Assembly: GCF_015326965.1 (NCBI RefSeq)
Contig: NZ_CP017659.1
Span: 620,001-684,000, forward strand
Direction of reading: 5' to 3'
Length of the DNA stretch: 64,000 nt
From: Paenibacillus sp. JZ16
GTDB taxonomy: Bacteria; Bacillota; Bacilli; Paenibacillales; Paenibacillaceae
Part shown: piece by piece, positions 1 through 9,204 of the stretch
How positions within the stretch are numbered: position 1 is the stretch's first letter
Layout: each line of letters begins with the position of its first letter
Notes under the pieces: model-generated
Databases searched by the model: none
Seen by the model: the letters and a program-made list of their open reading frames with translations, nothing else
Told to the model about the DNA's origin: nothing
Program-made: the position numbers and the translations under genes

Positions 1-760
1 CAATCGTTGGATGTGGCAGCCCTTCGCCCAGTTCGATCGCTTCGATTATTTGCAGGATAAGATCGGCCGGACAACCAAACAGCGCAATTTTTGACCCGGT
101 CAGCGCTGCATCCGGGCCATCCATAGGGGTGACCGGGATGTCGGGCGTTCCCCATACCGTCCGCCGTTCATCTCGCGTCCGGTTACGCGTAAACGCTTGC
201 AGCAAGCTGCCATCGGCTGTCGGCCAGGCTGCGCAGACGTCATACCCGACCTTCGCGTCCGGGTAAGGAAGGTCGGCAAAGCGGTCCAGTCTCAGGTCCA
301 CCGGGAAGCCGCCGAGCGTCTTCTCGTTTAAGGCCTGAAAGCCCAAAGCATATTCGCCGTCATGCACGACCCCGACCGACTCCCCGATCGAGCCAGAAAT
401 CACCGTTTCGTAAGGGCCCCAGAGCAGGACGTCCGGCTCCGTGCCAACAATGCGCACAATCTCGAACGTCGCATAGTCTCCCTTTGCGTACGCTTCCACT
501 TCCAACCGCACAGCCCCGTCCAAGAAGTCAAATACCATCAGGAAACGGCTGCCGTCATCGTGCCCAACGCTGCTTGTGACGCATTGAAGCCGTTCCGGCT
601 CCAAAATCTGCCCGTGTACCGCTATTCGCACAAGAGGAGAGCCTGCTTCTCCGGCAAGATAACACTTTCCCGTCGCGGCACATTGCAACCCGATCAGACG
701 GCCGAGACCGTCCATTTGCAGCTCCATATGCTTCAATCGCATTCCAAACAACCCTAACAT
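1..760 (-). CDS. Unnamed carbohydrate-associated protein, 3' end outside the window
   Basis: An open minus-strand frame of 253 codons begins at ATG 758-760 and runs off the left edge without a stop. An AAGGAG ribosome site lies 10 bases upstream, and the stop of the solute-binding protein gene is only 14 bases away, so it is the last visible gene of the sugar-transport operon. The visible part is soluble, with no signal peptide. Conserved-looking stretches are LLWGPYETVI, EYALGFQALNEKTLGGFP and AEGLPHP-like LGEGLPHPTI. I associate such stretches with unnamed proteins encoded beside glycan-degradation genes, but no catalytic motif can be named. Reading frame is secure; function is inferred from position only. 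Confidence 0.7.
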   Translation of the reverse strand, partial: MLGLFGMRLKHMELQMDGLGRLIGLQCAATGKCYLAGEAGSPLVRIAVHGQILEPERLQCVTSSVGHDDGSRFLMVFDFLDGAVRLEVEAYAKGDYATFEIVRIVGTEPDVLLWGPYETVISGSIGESVGVVHDGEYALGFQALNEKTLGGFPVDLRLDRFADLPYPDAKVGYDVCAAWPTADGSLLQAFTRNRTRDERRTVWGTPDIPVTPMDGPDAALTGSKIALFGCPADLILQIIEAIELGEGLPHPTI

Positions 761-774
761 GCCCGCTTCGCTCC

Positions 775-2391
775 TTAATTTTTGAAATTCTCTTCGTATA
801 CTTTCTGCGCCTCTTCCAGCACCTTGTCGCCGCCCATGCTCTTCCATTTGGCCACGTAGTTGTCAAACTCGCTGAGCGATTGGCGTCCTGTAATAAAGTC
901 CACATATTGCTGCAGTGTAAACTGGCTCAGTTTATCCTGATACTCGTTATAAATCGGCTTGTTGAACGGCGCCAAAATATCGATGTTGCGCGTTCCTTGC
1001 GCCCGCGTGTCCTTAGCCAGCTGCCGCAGGCTTTCTTCCGAGGTATAGGTGGTTTGGAAATCGTAGTCGTTGAAGGAGCCGGACATCGAGTAGCCGCCTA
1101 TACCCGCCCGCTTACGCTCTTTCTCGTCGTTGTAAGGCGGGATGAACTGGACCGTCCCTTTTTCGCCGATATTCCACGTTTTTCCTTTCTCGCCGAAATT
1201 CAGCTTCTCGTACATTTCCGGATCAAACTGCGTTGTTTCGAACACTTGCAAATATTTGATCAACTTCTCGCGGTTGTCGTTCAACTGCTTGCCGAACATG
1301 ACGCCGGAAGCGAAGCTTGGATGGTACTGGGCCATGCCGTATTTTCCTTCCGGACCTTTAACGCCGGGAGAAACCGCCCAGTTAAAATCTGCCTTTTTCT
1401 GCTTCAGCTTGTCATACCATTGCTCGCCCCCGAGGAACGCATTGCCCGGTACGAAAGCCCACCAATAATATTCGATTGCGCCAACTTTATCGGTCAGTAC
1501 CTTGTCTTCCACATTGCTCGCTTTGTTGACGACAAACTCAGGATCGATCAGTTCGTTCTTGTACCAGCGATGCAGTACTTCCAGCGCCTGCTTCGCGCCT
1601 GGTTCAATTTCTCCCCGCACTACTTTGCCCTCCTTCTCTACAAAAATGCTGGGATAGACGTCAAAAGCACCGAATACCGAGCTGTACAAGCTTCCGATGC
1701 TTTCTGCGCTCGAAGTGATGCCGTAGGTATCCTTCTTGCCATTGCCGTCCGGATCGTTGTTGCGGAAAGCCGTTAGCGCCGCTTCCATCTCTTCGAGCGT
1801 TTCCGGCTTTTTGGCAATGCCCACTTTTTTCAGCCAATCTTCCCGGAAGCCGAGCTGCATGCCGTCGATGCCGATATCCCAAAGCACCGGAAGGCCGTAA
1901 ATTTTGCCGTCCCGGCGAACGTATCGGAAAGGATCGTCGCCCAAATACCGCTTTAGCCAAGCCACGTATTTCGGCATATGCTCCTCGATCAGATCTTGCG
2001 GAACTTCAGCTGCCACCTCTTGCTGCAAAAACTTGTCGTATTCCGGGAAGGACGGCTCTTTCCACCAATCGGGGATTTCGCCGGAAGCAATCATCAAGTT
2101 CAGCTTCTCTTTGAACGCTTCGCGGCCGACAGAAACAAATTCAACGTCGATGTCGAATTTTTCCTTGAGCGCCGTAACTCCGTAAGAATCTGCTTCGGCG
2201 TTTCCGTCCAGGTTCCAAAACATCAGCTTCGGCTTGCCCATAGCATTTTCGCCGCCCTCCTCGGACACCGTCGACCCGTTGCCCGGTTGTGATGCCTGAT
2301 CCGACGACCCGTTGCCGCAGCCGGCCAGCAACGTCACCGCCATCATTGCGGCGAGCGCGCTGCTCACCCAACGTTTTTTATTCACGAACAT
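775..2391 (-). CDS. Extracellular solute-binding lipoprotein of a sugar ABC importer
   Basis: The 538-residue product begins with a lipoprotein signal: basic MFVNKKRW, a hydrophobic core, and lipobox LAGC with the lipidated Cys at residue 25, then a Gly/Ser-rich linker. The body resembles the large family 1 solute-binding proteins (LipO/YtcQ type) of Paenibacillus that capture oligosaccharides outside the membrane. A GTG at 2436 overlaps the stop of the upstream permease gene, but it would place 15 charged residues before the signal peptide, so ATG 2391, with AAGGGG about 8 bases upstream, is chosen. It follows the two permease genes. No ATPase gene is present, as is usual when a shared MsmX-type ATPase serves the importer. 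Substrate is unknown. Confidence 0.93.
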   Translation of the reverse strand: MFVNKKRWVSSALAAMMAVTLLAGCGNGSSDQASQPGNGSTVSEEGGENAMGKPKLMFWNLDGNAEADSYGVTALKEKFDIDVEFVSVGREAFKEKLNLMIASGEIPDWWKEPSFPEYDKFLQQEVAAEVPQDLIEEHMPKYVAWLKRYLGDDPFRYVRRDGKIYGLPVLWDIGIDGMQLGFREDWLKKVGIAKKPETLEEMEAALTAFRNNDPDGNGKKDTYGITSSAESIGSLYSSVFGAFDVYPSIFVEKEGKVVRGEIEPGAKQALEVLHRWYKNELIDPEFVVNKASNVEDKVLTDKVGAIEYYWWAFVPGNAFLGGEQWYDKLKQKKADFNWAVSPGVKGPEGKYGMAQYHPSFASGVMFGKQLNDNREKLIKYLQVFETTQFDPEMYEKLNFGEKGKTWNIGEKGTVQFIPPYNDEKERKRAGIGGYSMSGSFNDYDFQTTYTSEESLRQLAKDTRAQGTRNIDILAPFNKPIYNEYQDKLSQFTLQQYVDFITGRQSLSEFDNYVAKWKSMGGDKVLEEAQKVYEENFKN

Positions 2392-2432
2392 GTTCTCATC
2401 CCCTTCTATTTTCCAGAAGTTCCAATTCGGAA

Positions 2433-3338
2433 TCACCCTTTAACTGCGCCGACCATGACACCTTTGACAAAGTATTTTTGAATAAACGGATATACAATCA
2501 CCATCGGAATGATCGAGAACATAATGACCGTCGCCTGCAACTGCCGGCCCGAAAAGGTCGTCTGGTTGCCGATATGTTGCATGACAGCGCTAATATCGGT
2601 CATATTGTTCTGAATGACGATTTTGCGCAGCACGACTTGCAGCACCTGCTTGTCGGGATCGGACATATAAATCATGCTGTCGAACCAGGCATTCCAATGC
2701 CCTACGCCGACCCAAAGCGCAACCGTCGCTAGGACTGGCTTGCTGAGCGGGAGCACGATTTGGGTGTAGATTCGCAGATAGCCCGCTCCGTCGACCCGGG
2801 CCGATTCCTCTACCTCGGCAGGAATCTCCCGAAAGAAATTCCGCATTATAAGCACATTGAACGCGCCGACCATCCCGGGAATGACAAGCGCCCATATCGT
2901 GTTGTACATCCCCAATTCCTTGATCAGCAAGTAGTTTGGAATCGTACCTCCGCCAAACAGCATCGTGAACAGAATAATACCCGTAAATACGCGATTCCAG
3001 GGCAGATCCCTCTTGGCCAGCGGATAGGCAGTGATGGAAGTGAGCAGCACCGCCAATATGACACCGATAACGGTACGGACGATTGTATTCCAATACCCTT
3101 GCCACAGCGCATCGAACTTGAATGCCAGCTTGTAGCTTTCGAAGGACAACTGCTCCGGCAGCAAAATAAAGCCCGAGGCATAAGCTGCACCGTCCGCCCC
3201 CGTACCGTCGAGCGAAATGACGATTTGCGTCCAAAACGGATAGATGGTTGCCAGCATAATGATCGCCGCGGCGATATAGAGAACGCCATCCACGATTTTG
3301 TCGCCGGCCGATTTTTTTACTTGAATGATGTCAAACAC
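2433..3338 (-). CDS. Sugar ABC transporter permease, YtcP-like (MalG type)
   Basis: A 301-residue inner-membrane permease of the CUT1 carbohydrate importer class, with about six hydrophobic segments. The cytoplasmic EAA loop that contacts the ATPase is visible as EESARVDGAGYLRIYTQIVL. The C-terminus PFIQKYFVKGVMVGAVKG is typical of YtcP relatives. It lies 18 bases downstream of the partner permease and its TGA overlaps a possible GTG start of the binding-protein gene, so the three genes form one operon. It should form the translocation pore with the product of 3357-4313. Family assignment is firm; the sugar is not known. Confidence 0.94.
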   Translation of the reverse strand: MFDIIQVKKSAGDKIVDGVLYIAAAIIMLATIYPFWTQIVISLDGTGADGAAYASGFILLPEQLSFESYKLAFKFDALWQGYWNTIVRTVIGVILAVLLTSITAYPLAKRDLPWNRVFTGIILFTMLFGGGTIPNYLLIKELGMYNTIWALVIPGMVGAFNVLIMRNFFREIPAEVEESARVDGAGYLRIYTQIVLPLSKPVLATVALWVGVGHWNAWFDSMIYMSDPDKQVLQVVLRKIVIQNNMTDISAVMQHIGNQTTFSGRQLQATVIMFSIIPMVIVYPFIQKYFVKGVMVGAVKG

Positions 3339-3356
3339 CCCCTGCGCGTCTTGCCG

Positions 3357-4313
3357 CTACCATAACGCATGATCCCGTCCCCCCACCAGCTTTACGATCC
3401 GGTTGACACTGATAATCAGAATGAGGGCTACAAGCGACTTGAACAACCCCACCGCTGTCGCATAGCTGTAGTTCATCTCAACCAACCCTTTGCGGTACAC
3501 ATACGTGTCGATAATGTCCGAAACTTCCATTACTCTCGGATTATACATGTTGAATATCTGATCGAAGCCCGCATCCAAAATACCAGACATCGACAAAATG
3601 AGCATAATCGCAATAACCGGCGCCAGCATCGGGATTGAGATGTAGAACATTCGTTTGAACCGTCCCGCACCGTCGATGACGGCAGCTTCGTACATTTGCG
3701 GGTCGATGCCGGAAATGGCCGCAAAATAAATGATGGAGCCCCAGCCGAACCCCTGAAAAATGCTCGTCACGACCAAAATCGTTCGAAAATATCGGTCATC
3801 TGCCAGATACAATATCGGTTCCATGCCGAACCATTGCATCACCGTATTAATTGGTCCTTCCAGAGAGAACATCGTGAAAAAAATGCCCGCCAAAACAACC
3901 CAGGATATAAAATGCGGCAAATACGAAACCGTTTGCACGACTTTTTTGAATCGCATGCTGGAAATCTCGCTTAGCAGCAGGGCGAAAAAGATCGGTACGG
4001 GAAACCCGAAAACTAGTTTGTATACGCTAATAACCAGCGTATTTTGCAGAACGGTATAAAAATAGCCGTCCGCAAACACTTTTTCGAAAACCTCAAATCC
4101 CACCCAAGGACTGTCTATAATACCACGCGTAATTTTAAAATCTTTAAACGCCAAGATGACGCCGTACATCGGCAAATAATGAAAAACAAGATAGTAAAGC
4201 ATACCCGGTACTAGCATAAGCAGCAGGACACGGTATTGTTTTACTTTGCGCCATGTGCCCTTCTTGCTCTTTGGTTCATAGCCGCTCCGCGCCGGCGGAG
4301 CCGTCTCCTCCAT
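3357..4313 (-). CDS. Sugar ABC transporter permease, LplB/YteP-like (MalF type)
   Basis: A 318-residue permease with a basic cytoplasmic N-terminus and six predicted membrane helices starting near residue 30. The EAA loop reads YEAAVIDGAGRFKRMFYISI. The pattern matches LplB/YteP permeases, which pair with YtcP-type subunits for oligosaccharide uptake. It is the first gene of the operon; a GGAGGGAA site precedes the ATG. The YesM/YesN genes upstream on the same strand are probably its regulators, as in many Paenibacillus sugar loci. The family is clear; the transported sugar is not readable from sequence. Confidence 0.94.
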   Translation of the reverse strand: MEETAPPARSGYEPKSKKGTWRKVKQYRVLLLMLVPGMLYYLVFHYLPMYGVILAFKDFKITRGIIDSPWVGFEVFEKVFADGYFYTVLQNTLVISVYKLVFGFPVPIFFALLLSEISSMRFKKVVQTVSYLPHFISWVVLAGIFFTMFSLEGPINTVMQWFGMEPILYLADDRYFRTILVVTSIFQGFGWGSIIYFAAISGIDPQMYEAAVIDGAGRFKRMFYISIPMLAPVIAIMLILSMSGILDAGFDQIFNMYNPRVMEVSDIIDTYVYRKGLVEMNYSYATAVGLFKSLVALILIISVNRIVKLVGGRDHALW

Positions 4314-4332
4314 CGCTGTTCCCTCCTATTTT

Positions 4333-4344
4333 GTATGCGCATAC
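4333..4344. promoter_or_regulatory. 12-bp perfect palindrome in the leader of the sugar importer operon
   Basis: GTATGCGCATAC sits about 20 bases upstream of the first permease start, within the 96-base gap that separates the importer operon from the sensor-kinase gene. It could be an operator, possibly for the YesN protein, but only the symmetry and position support this. Confidence 0.35.
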
Positions 4345-4409
4345 ATTGGATTGATAACAGGATAGCACGGCCGCTACGAAAAAGAATTATTAAATATTTT
4401 CGAAATACT

Positions 4410-6128
4410 TCACTTTTTTATGGCATTGTTATAAGGTGGGATCGTCACGCTCATCGCCGTTCCTCTGCCGGGATTGCTTTCAATCCCGATCCCGCTGTCC
4501 GCGCCGAAAAACAGCTTCAGCCGTTCATTGACATTTTTTAATCCGTAGCCGGAAGATTGCTGAAGCAGCAGTCGCCTTATCGTTTCCTCATCCATACCCG
4601 GACCGTTGTCCTCGACGGTGAACACGATTGCCTGGGACATTCGCTTCGCGCTGATTTTAAGCCATCCTCGTCCGCCTTTCTTCTGGTTGATGCCATGCTT
4701 CACCGCGTTCTCTGCAATCGGCTGCAAAATAAGATTCAGCATCCGGTAGCCGTACACCTCTTCATCGATGTCATAGTAAACGTCGAATTCGTAATCGCTC
4801 ATCATCAGCATAATATCGAGATACGATTTAATGTTGTCCAATTCGTCCCGCACCGGAATAATGTTATCCCCCTTGTTCAGCGACGTGCGGTAAAACCGCG
4901 ATAAGGCTGTCACGACATGGCTGATTTTATGCTGTTCGCTTTTGACCGCTTCCCAATTGATGAAAGAGAGCGTATTATACAAAAAATGCGGATTGATTTG
5001 CGATTGAAGCGCCTTCAGCTCCGCCTCCTTCTGCACAATTTTGTTCGTATAGGCTTCTTTCACCAGCGCATTGAGCCGTACAATCATATTGCCGAACCGG
5101 TTCGTCAGTTCGCCGATTTCGTCGCGCGACGCGCTTTGAACTTGGAGCGACAACTCCCCGTTCTCCACGCGCCGCATCAGCGCGTTCAACTTGTATATCC
5201 GTCTGATCATCGTGCGGGAAAAGATCGAGATGATGATGAGCAAGAAGGCAATGCAGGAACCGATGACGATAAGCGTCGCGTTCAAGATCGAGTCCGCATT
5301 GAGGGACATCTGCTTCGCCGGAACGAAACAGCGGATCGTCCATCCCGTCTGCGCAATCGTCTTCGCCACCGTGTATAGCCGTTCACCGCTGGCGTCGATC
5401 ACCGAATCCGGCCGATCCTTAACTTTCGTAAACTCTGCAGCTCGGCTCGCCGCCGCATCGGAATTTGCGTAGAGCAGTGTACCGTTTCGATCCGCGATGA
5501 CGACGTCATACCCTTTTGCTAAACTGGTGATATTTTTAAACAGGCCGTCGCTATTGATTTCCATGAAGAGCACATTGGTGTCGCTATCCGAGAAAAATCG
5601 CGGGAACGGTCCTGCCACGAACAAATCACCGCTCTCATTCATCGACCACTGATTACCGCTGCCCACAATCGTCTTGTGGTACCAACTCTTGTCCTTCACG
5701 CGCTCATGCGACTGCACGGACAAGCCGTATTCGGGAACATCGCTCTGTGTATAAAAAGTGACCTGCTTAATATCGCTGTTGAGCGTCATCATCATATTGA
5801 AATAAGGCGTCAAATACTCATTCAAATCTCGCGACAAATTGACGAGATCGATGTAGTCATTTGCGACAATCCGCTGAAACGTCTTGTTATATACAACCGA
5901 GCGAATCGTATGGTCGTACTGCTCCAGCGTGCCGTTGAGAGATTGCGAGATGGCCGTCAAATTTTTTTCAATACTCTGCGTCGCTTGAATGCGCAGCATT
6001 TCCTCCGATTGTCGGAAGGCATACAGACCCAGCATAAGGATCGGGATAATAATGACTGTCAAGTAGGAAAGAAACAGCTTTTGATTAAAACGTAACCGAT
6101 TGAACAGACCGTCGACCATCCTTCTCAT
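4410..6128 (-). CDS. YesM-family sensor histidine kinase
   Basis: The 572-residue protein has a membrane helix near residues 17-37, a large extracellular sensor region, a second helix near residue 290, then a HAMP linker and a kinase core. The phospho-acceptor motif is QINPHFLYNTLSF, the form typical of the LytS/YesM class. The N box is IAENAVKHGI and the ATP-lid motifs are EDNGPGMDEE and GYGLKNVNERL. Start ATG 6128 has AAGGAG upstream and overlaps the stop of the regulator gene by four bases (ATGA), so the pair is translationally coupled. It should sense an external, probably sugar-linked, signal and phosphorylate the YesN protein encoded next to it. Confidence 0.95.
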   Translation of the reverse strand: MRRMVDGLFNRLRFNQKLFLSYLTVIIIPILMLGLYAFRQSEEMLRIQATQSIEKNLTAISQSLNGTLEQYDHTIRSVVYNKTFQRIVANDYIDLVNLSRDLNEYLTPYFNMMMTLNSDIKQVTFYTQSDVPEYGLSVQSHERVKDKSWYHKTIVGSGNQWSMNESGDLFVAGPFPRFFSDSDTNVLFMEINSDGLFKNITSLAKGYDVVIADRNGTLLYANSDAAASRAAEFTKVKDRPDSVIDASGERLYTVAKTIAQTGWTIRCFVPAKQMSLNADSILNATLIVIGSCIAFLLIIISIFSRTMIRRIYKLNALMRRVENGELSLQVQSASRDEIGELTNRFGNMIVRLNALVKEAYTNKIVQKEAELKALQSQINPHFLYNTLSFINWEAVKSEQHKISHVVTALSRFYRTSLNKGDNIIPVRDELDNIKSYLDIMLMMSDYEFDVYYDIDEEVYGYRMLNLILQPIAENAVKHGINQKKGGRGWLKISAKRMSQAIVFTVEDNGPGMDEETIRRLLLQQSSGYGLKNVNERLKLFFGADSGIGIESNPGRGTAMSVTIPPYNNAIKK

Positions 6129-7726
6129 GTACCGGCTCCTTCTCGGTACTGCGTTGGCGTTCGGCCATAATGCGCCTTAAACAGCGAACTGAAGTACGGC
6201 ACGTTGGCATAGCCGACATCGCGGCTGATTTGGATGATTTTGCGATTAGTCGTCAACAGCAATTGGCGCGCTCGCTCCATCCGGTACTGGGTCATATATT
6301 TGTTGATGCTGATGCCTTTATGCCGGCTGAACAGATGGCTTAAATAACTGGGCGACAAATAGACCCGCTCCGCCAACGAATCGAGCGACAGATCGGTGCC
6401 GTACTCGCTTTCGATCATGCGGACTACGTCCTCGATCGCTTTGCGCGCGGAGTCGGAACCGCCGGCACCTGCCTCCGGCTCGCTTCCCTCCACAACGCTG
6501 AGCATAATGGCCTTTAAATCACTCAGTTTGGCCGTCTTGTAGATGAGATCGAGATGCTGCTTGAAGCGGTTCGGCTCCTTACGGGATGAAGCGTCAAATA
6601 GCGTTTTGACGATTTCCACACAAACATATTTGATGTACATCACCGGGTAGCGGTCACTGTTCTGCATCTCGTCGATTAATCCTGCAAGTCGCGGCTTTGC
6701 CAAGTCGTACCTGCCTCGATGAATATGTTCCGACAAGACTGAAAGCGCCTTCTCGATATCATACATTTCATTGCCGTTCTCCGTCTCCGAAGCCGGTTTT
6801 ACAGTCGGCAGCACGACGCCCTCATCGTAGAAAAACTTCGTTTCCAAAACCTCTTCCATTTCGCTGAACCGCTCGTCAAACGGGACCTTCCCGTCCAGCA
6901 AACCGCCGAGAACGACCGTCATCTCCCTCTCATGCGCGTCCCGAAACCAACGGACTAAAGACTGGCCAAGCCGACGCAGACCGACAGAATCGATAGCCCC
7001 TTCTCCGTCTTCGGCGGGCGTATTTTCTTCCTTGTCCGCTACCAGCAGCAAACTTTGAAACTCGTTCAGATGCACCAGTTCAAAAGGGACAACGATTAAG
7101 TCTTTCAAGCCGCGTTCCAACTCCAGGTCGTGCAAATCGAAAAAGCGGCTGCGCGTATCCAGCATGATCATATGCACGGCCTTGTCTCCGCCGACAAAAG
7201 GAATGGCCGTTACCTGCGGTGCTGGATAACACGCTGCTGCGTCCTCGCCGATTTTACCGTGAATAAGCTCCGTAACTCTTTTCTGCTTTTCATAGCGAAT
7301 ATCACGGCTGTAGGCCGCTTCCAACTTATCGCGCCGATTCCTGTCTTGCCGTTCTTCCTCGCACAAAAGAATGACTTGGGAGATCACCTTTAGAAACTCG
7401 CTAACCTCCACCGGTTTTAAAATATAGCGAATCGCGTTCAAATCGATCGCCCGCTGCGCATACTCGAATTCACCATAGGCGCTCATGAAAACGACTTTGA
7501 TCGGCCTGCCCATCGCTCTGACCTGTTCCGCCAGTTCCAGACCGTCCATCCCATTCATCCGAATGTCGGTAAATAAAATGTCGATCTCATGCTCCTCGAG
7601 GTAAACAAGCGCTTCTTCGCCGCTGTCCGCTTCTATGAGTTCCAACTGCAGGCCGTATTTATCAACCAGGAACTTAACGCCGTCCCGTTCGAATTTATCG
7701 TCGTCCACAACTAGCATTTTCCACAT
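6125..7726 (-). CDS. YesN-type response regulator with AraC DNA-binding domain
   Basis: A 533-residue cytoplasmic regulator. The N-terminal receiver domain shows the acidic pocket MLVVDDDKF, the phospho-acceptor Asp in DILFTDIRM and the Lys of YILKPVEV. A long middle region follows. The last 100 residues hold the two AraC helix-turn-helix units, ending with the signature RDVGYANVPYFSSLFKAHYG. ATG 7726 is preferred to the upstream GTG because AGGAAGGG lies eight bases before it. It is the first gene of the pair and likely activates the sugar importer operon downstream. Confidence 0.95.
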   Translation of the reverse strand: MWKMLVVDDDKFERDGVKFLVDKYGLQLELIEADSGEEALVYLEEHEIDILFTDIRMNGMDGLELAEQVRAMGRPIKVVFMSAYGEFEYAQRAIDLNAIRYILKPVEVSEFLKVISQVILLCEEERQDRNRRDKLEAAYSRDIRYEKQKRVTELIHGKIGEDAAACYPAPQVTAIPFVGGDKAVHMIMLDTRSRFFDLHDLELERGLKDLIVVPFELVHLNEFQSLLLVADKEENTPAEDGEGAIDSVGLRRLGQSLVRWFRDAHEREMTVVLGGLLDGKVPFDERFSEMEEVLETKFFYDEGVVLPTVKPASETENGNEMYDIEKALSVLSEHIHRGRYDLAKPRLAGLIDEMQNSDRYPVMYIKYVCVEIVKTLFDASSRKEPNRFKQHLDLIYKTAKLSDLKAIMLSVVEGSEPEAGAGGSDSARKAIEDVVRMIESEYGTDLSLDSLAERVYLSPSYLSHLFSRHKGISINKYMTQYRMERARQLLLTTNRKIIQISRDVGYANVPYFSSLFKAHYGRTPTQYREGAGT

Positions 7727-7885
7727 ATTAACCACCCTTCCTCTCCGTGCTCCGTGTTCTCCCCGGGACCTTGCCCTGCTTGGTTGTATCGTAGTCTAGC
7801 ACAAATGAAAGCGGTTAAAAAGTGTAAAACTCCCCTGTTTAAAGCAAGAAGCCTCCCGCCATTTGGCAATGGTATTATCCCTTCA

Positions 7886-8262
7886 TGGTAGACAGTAAAA
7901 AAAAAGTTTATGATATGATGAACTTAAAACTGTAGACCGGAGGGGATTTTTGATGTACCAAAGAAAGGGCAAAAGCTGACGGGTTATAGCGAAGAAGTCA
8001 ATAAGGAAGCTGTACGTTTGAGATTCAAATGAAACCAGGCGCTACTCCATGATTATGGAGGAGAAGTTTGGGACTAAAAGTGAATCTCAAATTCTCACTT
8101 GGGTCTGTAAGTTTCAGAATGGAGAAACCTTTGAGGATTAGCGTGGACGCTGGAATAAAAAGCATTTTAGCAGCGTTGAAGAAGAGAACGCTTGCCTGAA
8201 AGCGCAGGTCGAACACTTAAAAAAGCCAAATCGAATTTATACGGGGAGGGAAGTTGGATACA
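7886..8262 (+). mobile_element. Remnant of an IS3-family insertion sequence
   Basis: A TG-starting end (TGGTAGACAGT) and a leader with GGAGGGGATTTTTGATG, as in IS150-like elements, precede the broken orfA at 7953-8252. No orfB catalytic region follows; the remnant stops where a dispersed palindromic repeat begins at 8268. It is too decayed to be mobile. Confidence 0.6.
7953..8252 (+). pseudogene. IS3-family orfA transposase, degenerate
   Basis: Reading across frames recovers TGYSEEVNKEAVRLRF, SMIMEEKFGTKSESQILTW, GETFED and EEENACLKAQVEHLKK. These are the helix-turn-helix and leucine-zipper parts of an IS3-type OrfA. The frame is broken near 8030 and a TAG interrupts it after GETFED. The usual orfB with its DDE triad is missing. 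Confidence 0.75.
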
Positions 8263-8267
8263 GAAGT

Positions 8268-8356
8268 CCTCGACTCGGGACAAGAACTTGTACCGATAAA
8301 ACAAAAAAGCCGCTAAATTAGCGACTTTCCATGGGACCATGTTCTTGTCCCCCGAC
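8268..8356. repeat. Dispersed palindromic repeat, copy A
   Basis: An 89-bp imperfect palindrome: GGACAAGAACTTGTACC on the left and GGACCATGTTCTTGTCC on the right, around a core hairpin GCCGCTAA-A-TTAGCGAC flanked by A and T runs. The outer end reads CCCCGACA. It abuts the IS3 remnant. Two direct repeats, TTGACACAAAGTTACCCTC (8359) and TTGACACAATTTTGCCCTC (8382), follow immediately and may be an end of another mobile element. Confidence 0.75.
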
Positions 8357-8998
8357 AGTTGACACAAAGTTACCCTCATTATTGACACAATTTTGCCCTC
8401 TTCTACTTGTAGGCGGCTAATGAGTTTATTTCTTTTAGAGAAAAACTATTTAAAATTGATAGTCTAGGCAGATTAAAAGCAGTAATGTCTGAAATACAAT
8501 CTTATTAGGCCAACCAGTAGTTATAATTTAACAAGTGGGATAAAAGCATCTCCCAATTGGAGATCCTTTTGGCCTTGCGCTTTAACAACCAAGTCTCCTA
8601 CTCTTTGGCCACGTTCACCTCATTTACGATACCCATGATTTCTGACACGCATTCCTGACAAATGTACTTTTGATGGAATAAAAAGGGCGCTATTCTTGCC
8701 CGTTAGCTTAATGAAATAGCCATCGAAATTTAATTAGTTATGTGTTAAATCGGTAATCGGACCAAGTTCTTGTCCATTACGGTAATAGGTACAAGTTCAT
8801 ATCCTCCGACATTTTTACACCAGTTTACTATAAAACTGCAACTGTTATAACCTAAATGGTGCATATTTTTACAACAGCAGCCGGTAAGTAATTGGCTGCT
8901 GTTGTTGTAAGGTGCGTTATGTTCAGGTCAATTAATTCAACTTGATGATTTTGTTAAACGTCATTTATTCTGTGGGATGGTGTTCGGTTATGTCTCCA
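8357..8998. other. Non-coding debris region
   Basis: No intact gene was recognised. It holds the two TTGACACAA direct repeats, a short open stretch at 8416-8508 of unknown origin, an ATCTCCCAATTGGAGAT hairpin near 8551 and repeat copy B. On the minus strand around 8580-8690 the text KYICQECVSEIMGIVNE can be read, perhaps a zinc-ribbon gene fragment. A 12-bp-stem hairpin ACAACAGCAGCC / GGCTGCTGTTGT at 8871-8908 has no T-run on its 3' side on either strand. Confidence 0.5.
8695..8810 (+). repeat. Dispersed repeat, copy B (left module)
   Basis: Begins TTGCCCGTTAGCTTAATG and contains CGGTAATCGGACCAAGTTCTTGTCC and a second, eroded box, GGTACAAGTTCATATCC. It corresponds to the left and middle modules of the family and lacks the terminal hairpin. 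About 70 bases between the conserved ends have diverged. Confidence 0.65.
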
Positions 8999-9192
8999 TG
9001 AGTCCCCCCTACCGCTGAAACGTTTGATCGCTTCCTCGGTCACCGGCTGGGAGTGACCGATCACGATGGCACAACGAGTTCGGCCAAGGCAGCCACGGGA
9101 CGTTCCGCCGAAACACCCATGATTTTTTTATAAAACTCAACAAGACGATCCACATCGTCGGTAATTGCTCTTTTGTCACCCGACACCAACAT
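8999..9192 (-). pseudogene. VOC-family (glyoxalase/bleomycin resistance) gene fragment
   Basis: From ATG 9192 the frame reads MLVSGDKRAITDDVDRLVEF, then YKKIMGVSAERP and AALAELVVPS, the first beta-alpha-beta unit of a VOC domain. TGA at 9061-9063 ends it. A shifted frame continues with IGHSQPVTEEAIKRFSG. The rest of the usual ~120-residue domain is missing. It lies 13 bases after the marR stop on the same strand, so it may once have been the last gene of that operon. Confidence 0.55.
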
Positions 9193-9204
9193 CAGGCCGC
9201 TCGC

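Noticed and set aside
880..1776. Long plus-strand open frame (298 codons) opposite the solute-binding protein gene
   Set aside because: It is an antisense shadow of a clear lipoprotein gene and has no ribosome site or recognisable domain.
8871..8908. Strong 12-bp hairpin considered as a terminator
   Set aside because: No T-run follows the stem on either strand and no gene ends next to it.
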